Source: Symbiodinium natans
Lineage: Eukaryota > Sar > Dinophyceae > Suessiales > Symbiodiniaceae
Length of the DNA stretch: 35,939 nt
Assembly (NCBI GenBank): GCA_905221605.1
Contig: CAJNDS010000840.1
Location: 25,001 to 60,939 of the forward strand
Direction: 5' to 3'
The notes under the pieces are model-generated. The model was not told the origin of the DNA, did no database searches, and worked only from the letters and a program-made list of their open reading frames with translations. The translations under genes were made by a program, and so were the position numbers. Positions 28,388-35,939 of the stretch are shown here, piece after piece. Every line of letters begins with the position of its first letter. Position 1 is the first letter of the stretch.

Positions 28388-31029
28388 GACAACATTTCAG
28401 TGGTCCACGAAACCCATACTTGATCCATTTGGTCAGCATCTCCAGTGAACTTCAGGAGTTTGAACAATGGGTCCGCCTCTGCTCGAGCCAAATCTGGCTT
28501 GCCATCGGACAGAAATGAAATCGCCTCCATCAACAGTTCCGTCATTTTGGTATCTTCGTCATAAACCATAAAATCCTCCTCACCATCATCGAACTGTTCA
28601 GGAGAGATCTCCTTTTCTCCACCATTTGCACCAGAATTTCTCCTTGGACCATCCCTTGGGGGCGTCCTTGGAGACCTTGGCCTCTGTTCATCCAGCGGAA
28701 CACCATGCTCGAAGACACACCTGTCACCATAACGACACTTCCCAGACCGAGCAAACTGGATGCACCTCACACCAGTTGCATCATGCGAGAACCCACAATC
28801 CTTTCCAGCGAAACATTCTCTCCCTGCCACATAGTATTTGCACCAATACGAAGGTAGCATCACATCATCTTCGGAATGGATGAATTTGCATTCTTCACCA
28901 AATTTGCAGCGATCTTTCCCCTTGCCGAACCAATAGCAGAAGCCCTTCTTCCTCTTCTCCAAGCGCTCTGCCTCGTACCGGTCCATAGGGCGATTGTGCT
29001 CTACATGAACATTGCCATGTACCTGGGGACTGCTCCCTTCCCCCGACGTGCTATCAGTATTTGGTGCTTGGAGTACAGCTGGAAAACCTGGCCTTGGTCC
29101 TACCACCTTCATGATTGGTTTTCCGCCAACTCCTGAGCCATGCTGAGACGATCCAAAAACATTGAACATCTTCTTGAAGGACTTTCTAGTGCCAATCTTC
29201 TGCACCCTTTTGATTGGACGTTTCATTGCTCCAACCTTGCATCCAGATGCGCTCAAACGACACAACCTCCTATACCCAGCTCTATATCCCTTCTTCCAAA
29301 GAGCCATAAGAATTTTAGAGGCAGTAACATTCTCCACCTCTACTTTTTCCAATGGTCCCTCACTTCCCGGAACAAACCCATCCATATCTGAAGACCTTTC
29401 CATCTTTTTTGACACCACTTCGTCGAGGTAGTCTTCCGAGATCCAGGGTAAGTTCCTCTTAGAGGAAGGATTGTCATCATTGTTTGGTCCTTCACCAGGA
29501 TACCCTTTTGTGCTGTCAAAGATCTTACCAGTAGTGCGGTCCTGCATAGAGAAATTAGAAGCCACGCGGGAGTACACTGACCACAAGAAAATCCTTGTGT
29601 CCGCCAGTCTTGATGACCCACTGGATGTCTCCTCTTCCGGAGAAACTTCTGGCGCTTTGCCATCCCCTCCAGTGTCACCACTTGTCTCACCTCCAGCATC
29701 TTCAATGGGAATAAGGGATTCATTGTTCCCTTGATCAAGTACCGCATCCTCTGGTCCAAGAACTTCCAGCACCGCTGTCGAAGGATCCACCTCTTCATCA
29801 GCATCGTCATCCATCCTTTTCCAGAGAGCCTCCAATTGGTCCGCACAAGTCGCCGCTTGAAGGAACTCCATCAACCGGGCCCTCCCGCGCTGCCAGAGAA
29901 ATTCCGAAACCATCACCGACCCCTGGGCTCCAAGATTCAGGAATGGGTGAACCAATTTGGCTACCCTCGCCATAAGTTCAATGTGAACTTCCATGCCTGG
30001 ACTGCGACTCCAATCATAGGCAATTGCCTCCATAGCAGTTCCAAACTTGTCAGTATTTTTGAATTCCCCTTCCAGACCAGGAGACAACAATGCACCCATC
30101 ACCGAAAGAGGATAATTTCCCACCGCCGGCAAGCACGGGTTGTCATGGAACGAATGATGCAGGTCACAATAATGTCCTTGATCTCTCCTTTGAAAAAGGA
30201 GTGCTCCAGTCCCTAGCTGGGCATTCATTTCATCCACTTGAACCATTTCAGCACATATCCTCTGTGCCATGTACGCCATTGCTGGCCAGACGGAACGATC
30301 GGTCAGACCGCGACGCATAACCCAATCAGTTGTTGGCGACTGAATCAGCGTCCTTGGATCATACACCATAACCACCATCGCACCGTCACCGATTGACTGA
30401 TCAGCATCGTCCTCCAGTGCCAGGTTCTCATCCTGTTCGCTTGCACCCTCGGATGACATGCTAATAACCAAATTTCGATCCATCTTATTGGACCCTTTTT
30501 GGCAGTCTCTTTGCCCCACAGGCAACTTGCCAACAGCAACCTTCCAATAAATCCGAGTCAGAAGGCCTTTAACCAGCAATTGCTGAAGGTCATTCTTCAC
30601 CGGACAAACATCCAATATCTTCGCACCATCACCACGGAGTTCATTGCTCCCACCTTCTCCTTCTTTTTGGTCAGTCTCCTTGCCAGAAATTTGTACTGCT
30701 CCTTCCGGCGCCGTCTCCTGTCCAGCCACTTCTTGCCCAGGAAGAACTTGAGCGCTTTCAGAGACATTCACCTGTCCAGCAACACCTTGCCCAGGTAAAA
30801 CCTCATCCGTGGAGCCCACCGCCAGCAAACCAACCATAACTGAACCATCCCTTGCTCTTTTTTGAGACCGTTCAGCTCGACGAGAAGGTTGTGGTAGCGA
30901 AAAAACTTGTGAAGTCACTTCTTGGCGGGTCTCCCCCCGCGACGCTTTGTCGCGCCCTTCGCCAAGGTGAACCGATTTTTTTCGGCCCGTCATTGGAGCC
31001 TGAAGAACCACTTTGCGGAACATTGCCAC
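28366..31029 (-). CDS. Element ORF3: protein with three C-terminal CCCH zinc fingers
   Basis: 887 codons from ATG 31029. The N-terminal ~200 residues are low-complexity. About residues 230-400 form an ordered, mostly helical region (WPAMAYMAQRICAEMV, YPLSVMGALLSPGLEG, MARVAKLVHPFLNLGAQG) of unknown fold. Three CCCH fingers lie at about residues 693-771: C-x9-C-x5-C-x3-H (CYWFGKGKDRC...CKFIH), C-x8-C-x5-C-x3-H (CKYYVAGREC...CGFSH) and C-x8-C-x5-C-x3-H (CIQFARSGKC...CVFEH). CCCH fingers of this spacing usually bind single-stranded RNA. It overlaps ORF2 by 158 bases; a +1 shift at the A7 run 30982-30976 would fuse the two. Confidence 0.85.
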   Translation of the reverse strand: MAMFRKVVLQAPMTGRKKSVHLGEGRDKASRGETRQEVTSQVFSLPQPSRRAERSQKRARDGSVMVGLLAVGSTDEVLPGQGVAGQVNVSESAQVLPGQEVAGQETAPEGAVQISGKETDQKEGEGGSNELRGDGAKILDVCPVKNDLQQLLVKGLLTRIYWKVAVGKLPVGQRDCQKGSNKMDRNLVISMSSEGASEQDENLALEDDADQSIGDGAMVVMVYDPRTLIQSPTTDWVMRRGLTDRSVWPAMAYMAQRICAEMVQVDEMNAQLGTGALLFQRRDQGHYCDLHHSFHDNPCLPAVGNYPLSVMGALLSPGLEGEFKNTDKFGTAMEAIAYDWSRSPGMEVHIELMARVAKLVHPFLNLGAQGSVMVSEFLWQRGRARLMEFLQAATCADQLEALWKRMDDDADEEVDPSTAVLEVLGPEDAVLDQGNNESLIPIEDAGGETSGDTGGDGKAPEVSPEEETSSGSSRLADTRIFLWSVYSRVASNFSMQDRTTGKIFDSTKGYPGEGPNNDDNPSSKRNLPWISEDYLDEVVSKKMERSSDMDGFVPGSEGPLEKVEVENVTASKILMALWKKGYRAGYRRLCRLSASGCKVGAMKRPIKRVQKIGTRKSFKKMFNVFGSSQHGSGVGGKPIMKVVGPRPGFPAVLQAPNTDSTSGEGSSPQVHGNVHVEHNRPMDRYEAERLEKRKKGFCYWFGKGKDRCKFGEECKFIHSEDDVMLPSYWCKYYVAGRECFAGKDCGFSHDATGVRCIQFARSGKCRYGDRCVFEHGVPLDEQRPRSPRTPPRDGPRRNSGANGGEKEISPEQFDDGEEDFMVYDEDTKMTELLMEAISFLSDGKPDLARAEADPLFKLLKFTGDADQMDQVWVSWTTEMLSCWNFSK

Positions 31030-33301
31030 GATTCGCAGTTCTCTGTGAATCCCTTTCTTGCAAAAAGATTTCCTTCAGGCGTTGCGCGGCATTGGTCTCC
31101 TCTTCGCTTGAATCGCTTGAGGAAGCGGCATACGAGACCAAGGCCTCCGCCTGTTCATCATCATCCACCACATCTGCCCACGCTCTGCTGAACCGATACG
31201 ACAACCCACCACGAGGCTTCAGTTCCAGTGGCTTCGGCTTTTCCACCACTTCCGCCGGTTGCACTCGTCGTTGTGACCGAGAGCGCGGCACCTGTCGCAC
31301 CTGTTTTTTGTCCAGCAAGGGCCTTCCCCTTCTCACAGGGTTTGATCTTGACCGATACTTTTTTGTTGGCGGGTTCAACGGCGGCATTCCAACTCCCACC
31401 AACTGCAGCTTCTGTACGCACAGCGGAGACCTCTGCGCAAGCGTCCAAGCATCACGGTACCTGACCTTATCAAAAAGCTCCCGATAGGAGCCTCTCGGCA
31501 TGGTTTTTGCACCGGAGTCTTCAGCTTCACGCACCTGAGTGAGGGTTCGCACCGCCGCTCTTCCAGTTCCTTTGCTCCCAGAAGATTGTTGTACCCGTAC
31601 AGATGCATCGGAAGGAACTGCTTTTTCCGGTCCTCCCGGACGATATCGGACACCACCAACCAATTGCAGAATTTTGCATGCGGTCACTTTGTTGATCCCT
31701 TTGTCAACCAAATCTTCCACAAAGATGAACTCTTGCAAGTCCGACACATTGGTCACACCAAGTGTAATCATCACCTCACTTACATGAGGGGTATACACCC
31801 ACAGGTGTTCGTTGCGAGCCATCCAATTTTCAATTGGCTCCTCCGGATTTTGAAGCCGAGTACCAGTGGATTCAGCCACCGAATTCTTTTGTTCATCAGC
31901 TTCTGCTTCATCCAGAATACCTTTTTCACCTTCTTTTTGTGACACATTGGTCATTTGCAGCGCTTTTGGTGCCGAGGATGAGGAAGATTCAGCTCCCCCA
32001 CTCGCAGGTGGCTGAAAAGTGCTTCTGTCCGAAATTTCCCATCCTCTCTCTTTTTCAAACCGGACCTGATTGGCCACCTGTACCAAGTGTTTCAGGAGCG
32101 TCAGCCGCTCATCTGACATCTCGTCGTGGGAGTACTTGCAGAAATTTGACCCTTTCCGGCAACGTCCTCTGAGGTAATAATCGAAACAGCAATGGTGGAA
32201 CCCTGCGTCCCTTAGTGCCTTCCTGGAAGCATTGTCCCAAGATTTGCCGGGCTCCCAAGTCCCTTCCAATGCTATGTCATCGTTGTGAAGATACCTGCAT
32301 GTAGTCCCATATTTACAACCACCTTGATTGTAATACAGACACAGACGACCTTTTGGCTCACCCGACGTAGGTTCACCTTTTGATGCACCTTTGCCAAAAT
32401 TGTACTTGGCCCGGAAGGCTAAATCCTCCCGCTCCTGCTGTGCCTCATCCACTGTACCTTCCTCTGTGGGAGGGTCACCGATGTTCCCATCCTCATCATC
32501 AGCTTCTTGGCTGTTCTTTGGATCAGTTGACCCCCCTTCTGGCCAACCTTCACCATAACGACGATGCTCATAGGGACAACCATCGCCATTGCGACACCTT
32601 CCCTTATTGAAGAACTTGCACAGTTTGCTGTGTCCAGGTGACACAGTTTGTGGAGTCATGTGAGCCTTTTTGTATTGGTCAGGGTCCATGTAGGCTTCCA
32701 TTGGCTTGTTCTCCCTTTTGCTCATGGATTGCACTGCACCATCAAGCTCCTGCAACAATAGCTTGGTGTCCAACCAAAGCGCGTTCCAAAACTCATCTTC
32801 CCCTTGATTCAGCACCGTTGCCACCGCTTCACCCACAACTGGTCGAGTAAATCTCCTTTTTCTGCATGCCAGTTCGAAAAGCGCGTTGTGGTACTGTTTT
32901 CGGGAAAAAGTGGTTAACTTCCCCAAGCCTGTGCTTTCTGTACCAGCAGGCTTCCAACCATCATTTTGCAAGACGCCATACGCGCGCCGAGCTTCCGCAT
33001 TGAGGAATGCATGATCTGCAACACACTCCTGTAAATCTTCCATCGGGCGACCCAACAGCATCCCAGTGATTTTGCCAACATAGGCCTCATCTTCGTTTCC
33101 ATTCTCCAGAAGAGCTTTGTAGATCTTTCTCCATAAAGTTGCCTTTCCTCTCGTTCTTCTGAGGATAACTCCTGTACCACAAGCCCTTCCTCGGATTGCT
33201 CTTCTTCCTGTTTCCAGTCCCATTGACCGTTGGAATCTTGGTACCATTGACCAGCATACCATGAATCCGTCCACCACGTACTCCAGCCGCTGGGTTTCCA
33301 T
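30872..33301 (-). CDS. Element ORF2: protein with three CCCH zinc fingers and a possible SAM-like region
   Basis: 809 codons as delimited by ATG 33301, but the first ~50 codons are the overlap with ORF1 in a poor-looking frame. The real start of this segment is probably a -1 shift out of ORF1 near 33160-33140, continuing as KATLWRKIYKALLENG. Fingers at about residues 225-244 (CKFFNKGRC...CPYEH, C-x7-C-x5-C-x3-H), 319-337 (CLYYNQGGC...CRYLH, same spacing) and 369-390 (CFDYYLRGRC...CKYSH, C-x8-C-x6-C-x3-H). About residues 500-550 (VSDLQEFIF...LVDKGINKVTACKILQLVGG in outline) resemble a SAM-type helical domain, low confidence. A basic, Ser/Arg-rich tail follows. No pol domain. Confidence 0.85.
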   Translation of the reverse strand: METQRLEYVVDGFMVCWSMVPRFQRSMGLETGRRAIRGRACGTGVILRRTRGKATLWRKIYKALLENGNEDEAYVGKITGMLLGRPMEDLQECVADHAFLNAEARRAYGVLQNDGWKPAGTESTGLGKLTTFSRKQYHNALFELACRKRRFTRPVVGEAVATVLNQGEDEFWNALWLDTKLLLQELDGAVQSMSKRENKPMEAYMDPDQYKKAHMTPQTVSPGHSKLCKFFNKGRCRNGDGCPYEHRRYGEGWPEGGSTDPKNSQEADDEDGNIGDPPTEEGTVDEAQQEREDLAFRAKYNFGKGASKGEPTSGEPKGRLCLYYNQGGCKYGTTCRYLHNDDIALEGTWEPGKSWDNASRKALRDAGFHHCCFDYYLRGRCRKGSNFCKYSHDEMSDERLTLLKHLVQVANQVRFEKERGWEISDRSTFQPPASGGAESSSSSAPKALQMTNVSQKEGEKGILDEAEADEQKNSVAESTGTRLQNPEEPIENWMARNEHLWVYTPHVSEVMITLGVTNVSDLQEFIFVEDLVDKGINKVTACKILQLVGGVRYRPGGPEKAVPSDASVRVQQSSGSKGTGRAAVRTLTQVREAEDSGAKTMPRGSYRELFDKVRYRDAWTLAQRSPLCVQKLQLVGVGMPPLNPPTKKYRSRSNPVRRGRPLLDKKQVRQVPRSRSQRRVQPAEVVEKPKPLELKPRGGLSYRFSRAWADVVDDDEQAEALVSYAASSSDSSEEETNAAQRLKEIFLQERDSQRTANRGNVPQSGSSGSNDGPKKIGSPWRRARQSVAGGDPPRSDFTSFFATTTFSSS

Positions 33302-35532
33302 TTCCGCAGCGTCGAAGAAGAGTCCTCCACGTCCTCTTCCAAAACCAGAAAGGTGTCCAAGATTATGGTACCATCATCTTCCACTCGTTTCACTGTTCCA
33401 TTGACAGTATCACCAAATCTGAACTGACATGTATTGTTCCCTTCTGCAGGAATCAATACATTCAACTCACCAAGGTCCAAAAAAGCTCCATACCCATTGA
33501 TGCAGCGCACTAGACCCATGATCTCATCTCCCTCTTGATAGCAATGGTTCCCAGGTGATTCCAAGGCTCCCGCTCGGGGCACTTTCTTCGCATGCTCTTC
33601 AGAAACCACCTCTGTATCATCGGCTCCTGGCGCATCCTTTGTCTTCACCTTTGGGTCACACTGCTCGTCCCGCTCCACGAGTCCCACAAGCTCATCTTTT
33701 TTGTGCTCCTGGATTTCAGGACCTCCCTTTTTCTCCGCCAAAGGCTTTGCCTCATCTGCTGCAGTTCGCTCGGTGTCGACTTCCGGCGAACTTCCAGACG
33801 GCAACACTTCTCCCTTCATGGGAGTGGACCCATCATTGGAGTCCTTTGTCACACCTTCTGCAGCAGGCAAATTTTCTTCCACTGCAGGGCGATTGAGTTG
33901 ATCATCCACGGCAGGCACACTTTCTTCCACCGCAGGCTCCTTTGGTTCCATGGTTTCCAAAGGAGAATTGCCACCATCGTTGACCACAGCTGCCTCATCG
34001 GCTCCGGTGTAGCCCTTGCTATTCCGTTCCTCGCGGCTAACTTCAGGTTGCACCAGTGCGTCCACCTGTGAACCTCCATCATCAGCTGCTGCGGAGACCT
34101 GCGCCCCATTGTTGCAGTCGCCCGTGGAACGTAACACCATATGCGCCTCAACCCGTGCTTCCTTCGCACTCCAGGTACTATCTGGCGCATCGACCCGCGC
34201 ATCATTGGCGCTCCAGGCCTCATCTTTCCGATCTTCCGTGTCTCCAGCTATTCCAGAAGCTTCTTTTTCCCCTTGAATGGCAGGAATCTTGGCACCAAAC
34301 GAAGAGACCTCCTCAGTCGCAACACACAACTTTTTCCCTCCTTCTTCCGAATCTCCAGGACCACCTTCCTGAACGACAGGTACCACATCCACCACTCGCT
34401 CTTCTGCAGCCGACACAGTTCCGATCTCCACATTGGGAATTTTTTCTTCTGGACCTACCGATTCCACCGCTGCCACACCCTCAGAAAGCGCTCCCATTCC
34501 TTCCCGATCCAGATGTTGAGCTCCAGCGATGTCGGCTCGGTTTCCAGGAATCCCCTCCTCATCAGGAGAACCCGAGGTCGGGGCGTCACCACCAGCCCTA
34601 GGACCGCTATCCCTGATAGTAGAGGAAAAATCTTTTTCACCTAAACTATTTACACTACCCTGGAATGCCCTCGTAGACTCAGTCTTCGGAGTAGAGGATG
34701 AAGAACCCAGTGCCGCCTCCATTTCCAGCTCATTGCCCGAAGGAGACCCGACCACCTCGTCACTCTTCATCTTTTCACCTACACCCGGCAATGTCCACTT
34801 GCTTTCCTGCGTATCCAGGCAGTAATAATATTGTCTCCCATCTTCATGGAGGTGCCATTCCCACATTGTGCCATCACACGCTCGGATCAGATGCTCATCT
34901 TTCCGAAAACCATCCCTTTCAGAGACCTGACGCATCTCGTCCTCTTCTTCTGACAACTGTCGCAACCTTTCAGCCTCCATCTGTAGGATCTCCTCCTCCC
35001 CCATGGCGTATTCAGCAGCTGGTGCAGCTTCAAAGCTGTCCGCACCCTTCTGTTCGTAACCGCTTCCACCACCTTGGGAACTCGAAGATGGATCCCCTTT
35101 AATCTTGTTCAGAGGCCTCCTGGCCGCTTGCAGCACTTCTCCAATCAGATCGGTCTGAGACCCTTGGTCTACCATTCGACCCGAAGTCGAAGTCGACGGC
35201 TGATACCCGTGTTTTTGCAACACTCGTAAAACAGTCACCTCCATTTCACGATCTATACCACCAGTCGCGTCCCAGTTCCTTTTTTCACCAGGCTTTGGCG
35301 ATACAGAGACAGCACGTCCTTCAGCTTCAGCATTGCTAACCATATCCACATTGGGATTCATACCCACATTGGGGCTTTCCGCAACCAAGGCTTCTTCCAG
35401 ATGTTCTTCAGCGCCGGGAATCACCTCTTCCAGCACCGATCTTTCACCCAGAGACTCAGCTGCACCATTTCCAGCTCCACCATTCTGTCCACCATCCGAG
35501 GCAGGTTGGAGCCATCGCTTAGGAGAAGGCAT
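32914..35532 (-). CDS. Element ORF1: acidic protein with WW-like and S1-like domains
   Basis: 872 codons from ATG 35532 (MPSPKRWLQPASDGG), the first ATG after the primer site that opens a long frame. About residues 223-250 form a WW-like domain: W at the start, GRQYYYCLDTQESKW, then LP. WW domains bind proline-rich peptides. Residues ~270-650 are acidic, Glu/Ala/Val-rich and probably disordered. About residues 667-725 (EGDEIMGLVRCINGYGAFLDL...FGDTVNGTVKRVEDDG in outline) match the S1 RNA-binding OB-fold pattern. The last ~75 codons after the likely shift point read poorly, as expected if translation moves into ORF2. Gag-like role inferred from position and RNA-binding domains; no capsid homology seen. 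Confidence 0.85.
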   Translation of the reverse strand: MPSPKRWLQPASDGGQNGGAGNGAAESLGERSVLEEVIPGAEEHLEEALVAESPNVGMNPNVDMVSNAEAEGRAVSVSPKPGEKRNWDATGGIDREMEVTVLRVLQKHGYQPSTSTSGRMVDQGSQTDLIGEVLQAARRPLNKIKGDPSSSSQGGGSGYEQKGADSFEAAPAAEYAMGEEEILQMEAERLRQLSEEEDEMRQVSERDGFRKDEHLIRACDGTMWEWHLHEDGRQYYYCLDTQESKWTLPGVGEKMKSDEVVGSPSGNELEMEAALGSSSSTPKTESTRAFQGSVNSLGEKDFSSTIRDSGPRAGGDAPTSGSPDEEGIPGNRADIAGAQHLDREGMGALSEGVAAVESVGPEEKIPNVEIGTVSAAEERVVDVVPVVQEGGPGDSEEGGKKLCVATEEVSSFGAKIPAIQGEKEASGIAGDTEDRKDEAWSANDARVDAPDSTWSAKEARVEAHMVLRSTGDCNNGAQVSAAADDGGSQVDALVQPEVSREERNSKGYTGADEAAVVNDGGNSPLETMEPKEPAVEESVPAVDDQLNRPAVEENLPAAEGVTKDSNDGSTPMKGEVLPSGSSPEVDTERTAADEAKPLAEKKGGPEIQEHKKDELVGLVERDEQCDPKVKTKDAPGADDTEVVSEEHAKKVPRAGALESPGNHCYQEGDEIMGLVRCINGYGAFLDLGELNVLIPAEGNNTCQFRFGDTVNGTVKRVEDDGTIILDTFLVLEEDVEDSSSTLRKWKPSGWSTWWTDSWYAGQWYQDSNGQWDWKQEEEQSEEGLVVQELSSEEREERQLYGERSTKLFWRMETKMRPMLAKSLGCCWVARWKIYRSVLQIMHSSMRKLGARMASCKMMVGSLLVQKAQAWGS

Positions 35533-35806
35533 TGCTTCTTGATCCCAAAGATCTTAAAACAACACTCAACCGCAGGGAACCTAATTTGGGCTCATAACCT
35601 ACGGGGGCAACCGAAGGGGAAAAGGGAAAGAAACCAACCCTTAACAGTTGCCTATATGGATATCCCAGATCGAACCAGTAAGAAAGGAATCCCACCCTAG
35701 AGGGAAAGGCTAAGGGAGAAGGGTCGGGACTACTACCTCCCACAAGACCCAACACCCAACACACGGACACAACCTTTTCAACGAAAAGCGGACGGCTCTG
35801 GGCCAT
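35519..35806 (-). CDS. Upstream ORF in the 5' LTR and leader
   Basis: 95 codons from the ATG at 35806, in good context (CTCAAGATGGC: A at -3, G at +4), through the rest of the LTR, across the primer site, and stopping 14 bases into ORF1 in another frame. The ATG follows an 11-base match to the 3' end of the dinoflagellate spliced leader. The peptide (MAQSRPLFVEKVVSVCWVLG...) is hydrophobic-rich and not recognised. It may be a translational control uORF or chance. Confidence 0.3.
   Translation of the reverse strand: MAQSRPLFVEKVVSVCWVLGLVGGSSPDPSPLAFPSRVGFLSYWFDLGYPYRQLLRVGFFPFSPSVAPVGYEPKLGSLRLSVVLRSLGSRSNAFS
35588..35599 (-). other. Primer-binding site, half-tRNA initiator-Met type
   Basis: Sense strand GGTTATGAGCCC starts directly after the 5' LTR. 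Its complement GGGCTCATAACC matches the anticodon stem-loop of eukaryotic initiator tRNA-Met (CAU anticodon in the middle). Priming from a tRNA cut in its anticodon arm is known for copia and Ty5. The match is 12 of 12 and then breaks. Confidence 0.85.
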
Positions 35807-35892
35807 CTTGAGCCAAATAAGATTTCCGGGTTCATTGACCCTTCCAACCCTCAACACTAACTCCTTTCTACAATACCAATTGCAGCTCCGCA
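35600..35892 (-). repeat. 5' LTR (sense orientation), 293 bp
   Basis: Matches 27039-27330 apart from four substitutions and one inserted A. Contains TTTGGCTCAAG followed by ATGG on the sense strand. I cannot place the TATA box or R region with confidence. Confidence 0.95.
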
Positions 35893-35939
35893 TAGGGTTT
35901 AGGGTTTAGGGTTTAGGGTTTAGGGTTTAGGGTTTAGGG
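35893..35939 (+). repeat. TTTAGGG array at the window end
   Basis: Begins TAGGG (candidate right target duplication) and continues as perfect TTTAGGG units to the end. In orientation and unit it continues the array interrupted at 27038. Confidence 0.95.

Larger units (their letters stand above)
27039..35892 (-). mobile_element. LTR retrotransposon-like element without pol, encoding CCCH/WW/S1 RNA-binding proteins
   Basis: An 8,854-bp element with sense on the minus strand. The 5' LTR is 35892-35600, the primer-binding site 35599-35588, ORFs run from 35532 to 27701, the purine tract is 27338-27331, and the 3' LTR 27330-27039. The LTRs are 292/293 bp and differ by four substitutions and one single-base indel, so the insertion is fairly recent. 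Sense-strand termini are TG...TA. Possible 5-bp target duplications TAGGG lie at 27034-27038 and 35893-35897, but that word occurs in every unit of the surrounding array and so is weak evidence. I found no reverse transcriptase YxDD box, RNase H, integrase zinc finger or DDE region, or aspartic protease in any ORF. It must depend on another element for copying. The half-tRNA primer site points to a copia/Ty5-like partner (inference). Confidence 0.88.

Noticed and set aside
28876-34644. Many 60-210-codon plus-strand ORFs inside the LTR element
   Set aside because: All are antisense to the four large minus-strand ORFs and show no domain.
1-35939. Apicomplexan (Eimeria-like) origin suggested by AAACCCT-rich sequence
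   Set aside because: No CAG-repeat exons were seen, and the 22-base dinoflagellate leader at 8491-8512 points clearly to a dinoflagellate.

Overview
The window is dinoflagellate nuclear DNA. The best single piece of evidence is at 8491-8512 on the minus strand: a 22-base match to the dinoflagellate trans-spliced leader (begins TCCGTAGCC, ends GGCTCAAG), in genomic DNA just upstream of a start codon. TTTAGGG-type telomeric heptamers also fit a dinoflagellate, but plants and other algae use them too. No tRNA, rRNA, CRISPR array or bacterial-type operon was recognised.

From 1 to about 27 kb the sequence looks like a desert of degenerate telomere-like arrays (TTTAGGG, CTTAGGG, TTTAGGC, TTTGGGG, TTTAGGGG and complements) in alternating orientation. 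Read with splice signals it looks instead like exon-dense DNA. Short unique islands of about 20-190 bases often begin after a pyrimidine-rich tract ending in AG, end at a GT that opens a G-rich array, and join to neighbours in phase. On this reading many introns begin with a G-rich array and end with a C-rich one, so their two ends are complementary. I propose gene A (370-7764, +), gene B (8444-8023, -, 86 aa, with the leader relic), an exon group at 9081-10163 (+), gene C (12545-18204, +), gene F (18428-18941, +) inside a 683-bp tandem block (18474-20942) that appears to multiply whole exons, gene D (21275-24863, +) and an unfinished gene E (25278-26940, +). These models were made by eye. Terminal exons with stops and long open exons are the firmest parts; some junctions were chosen among alternatives to keep the frame open. 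None of the products was recognised as a known family.

From 27039 to 35892 lies a complete LTR-type element, sense on the minus strand: 292/293-bp near-identical LTRs (TG...TA in the sense strand), a primer-binding site complementary to the anticodon arm of initiator tRNA-Met (the half-tRNA priming of copia/Ty5-like elements), a purine tract AGGGGGAG beside the 3' LTR, and a possible 5-bp target duplication TAGGG. Its interior holds four overlapping ORFs (872, 809, 887 and 228 codons) in shifting frames. They encode a WW-like domain, an S1-like RNA-binding domain and six CCCH zinc fingers. I see no reverse transcriptase, RNase H, integrase or protease. It looks like a recent, non-autonomous element whose whole coding capacity is RNA-binding protein. 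It sits in a TTTAGGG array that on my reading is an intron of gene E.
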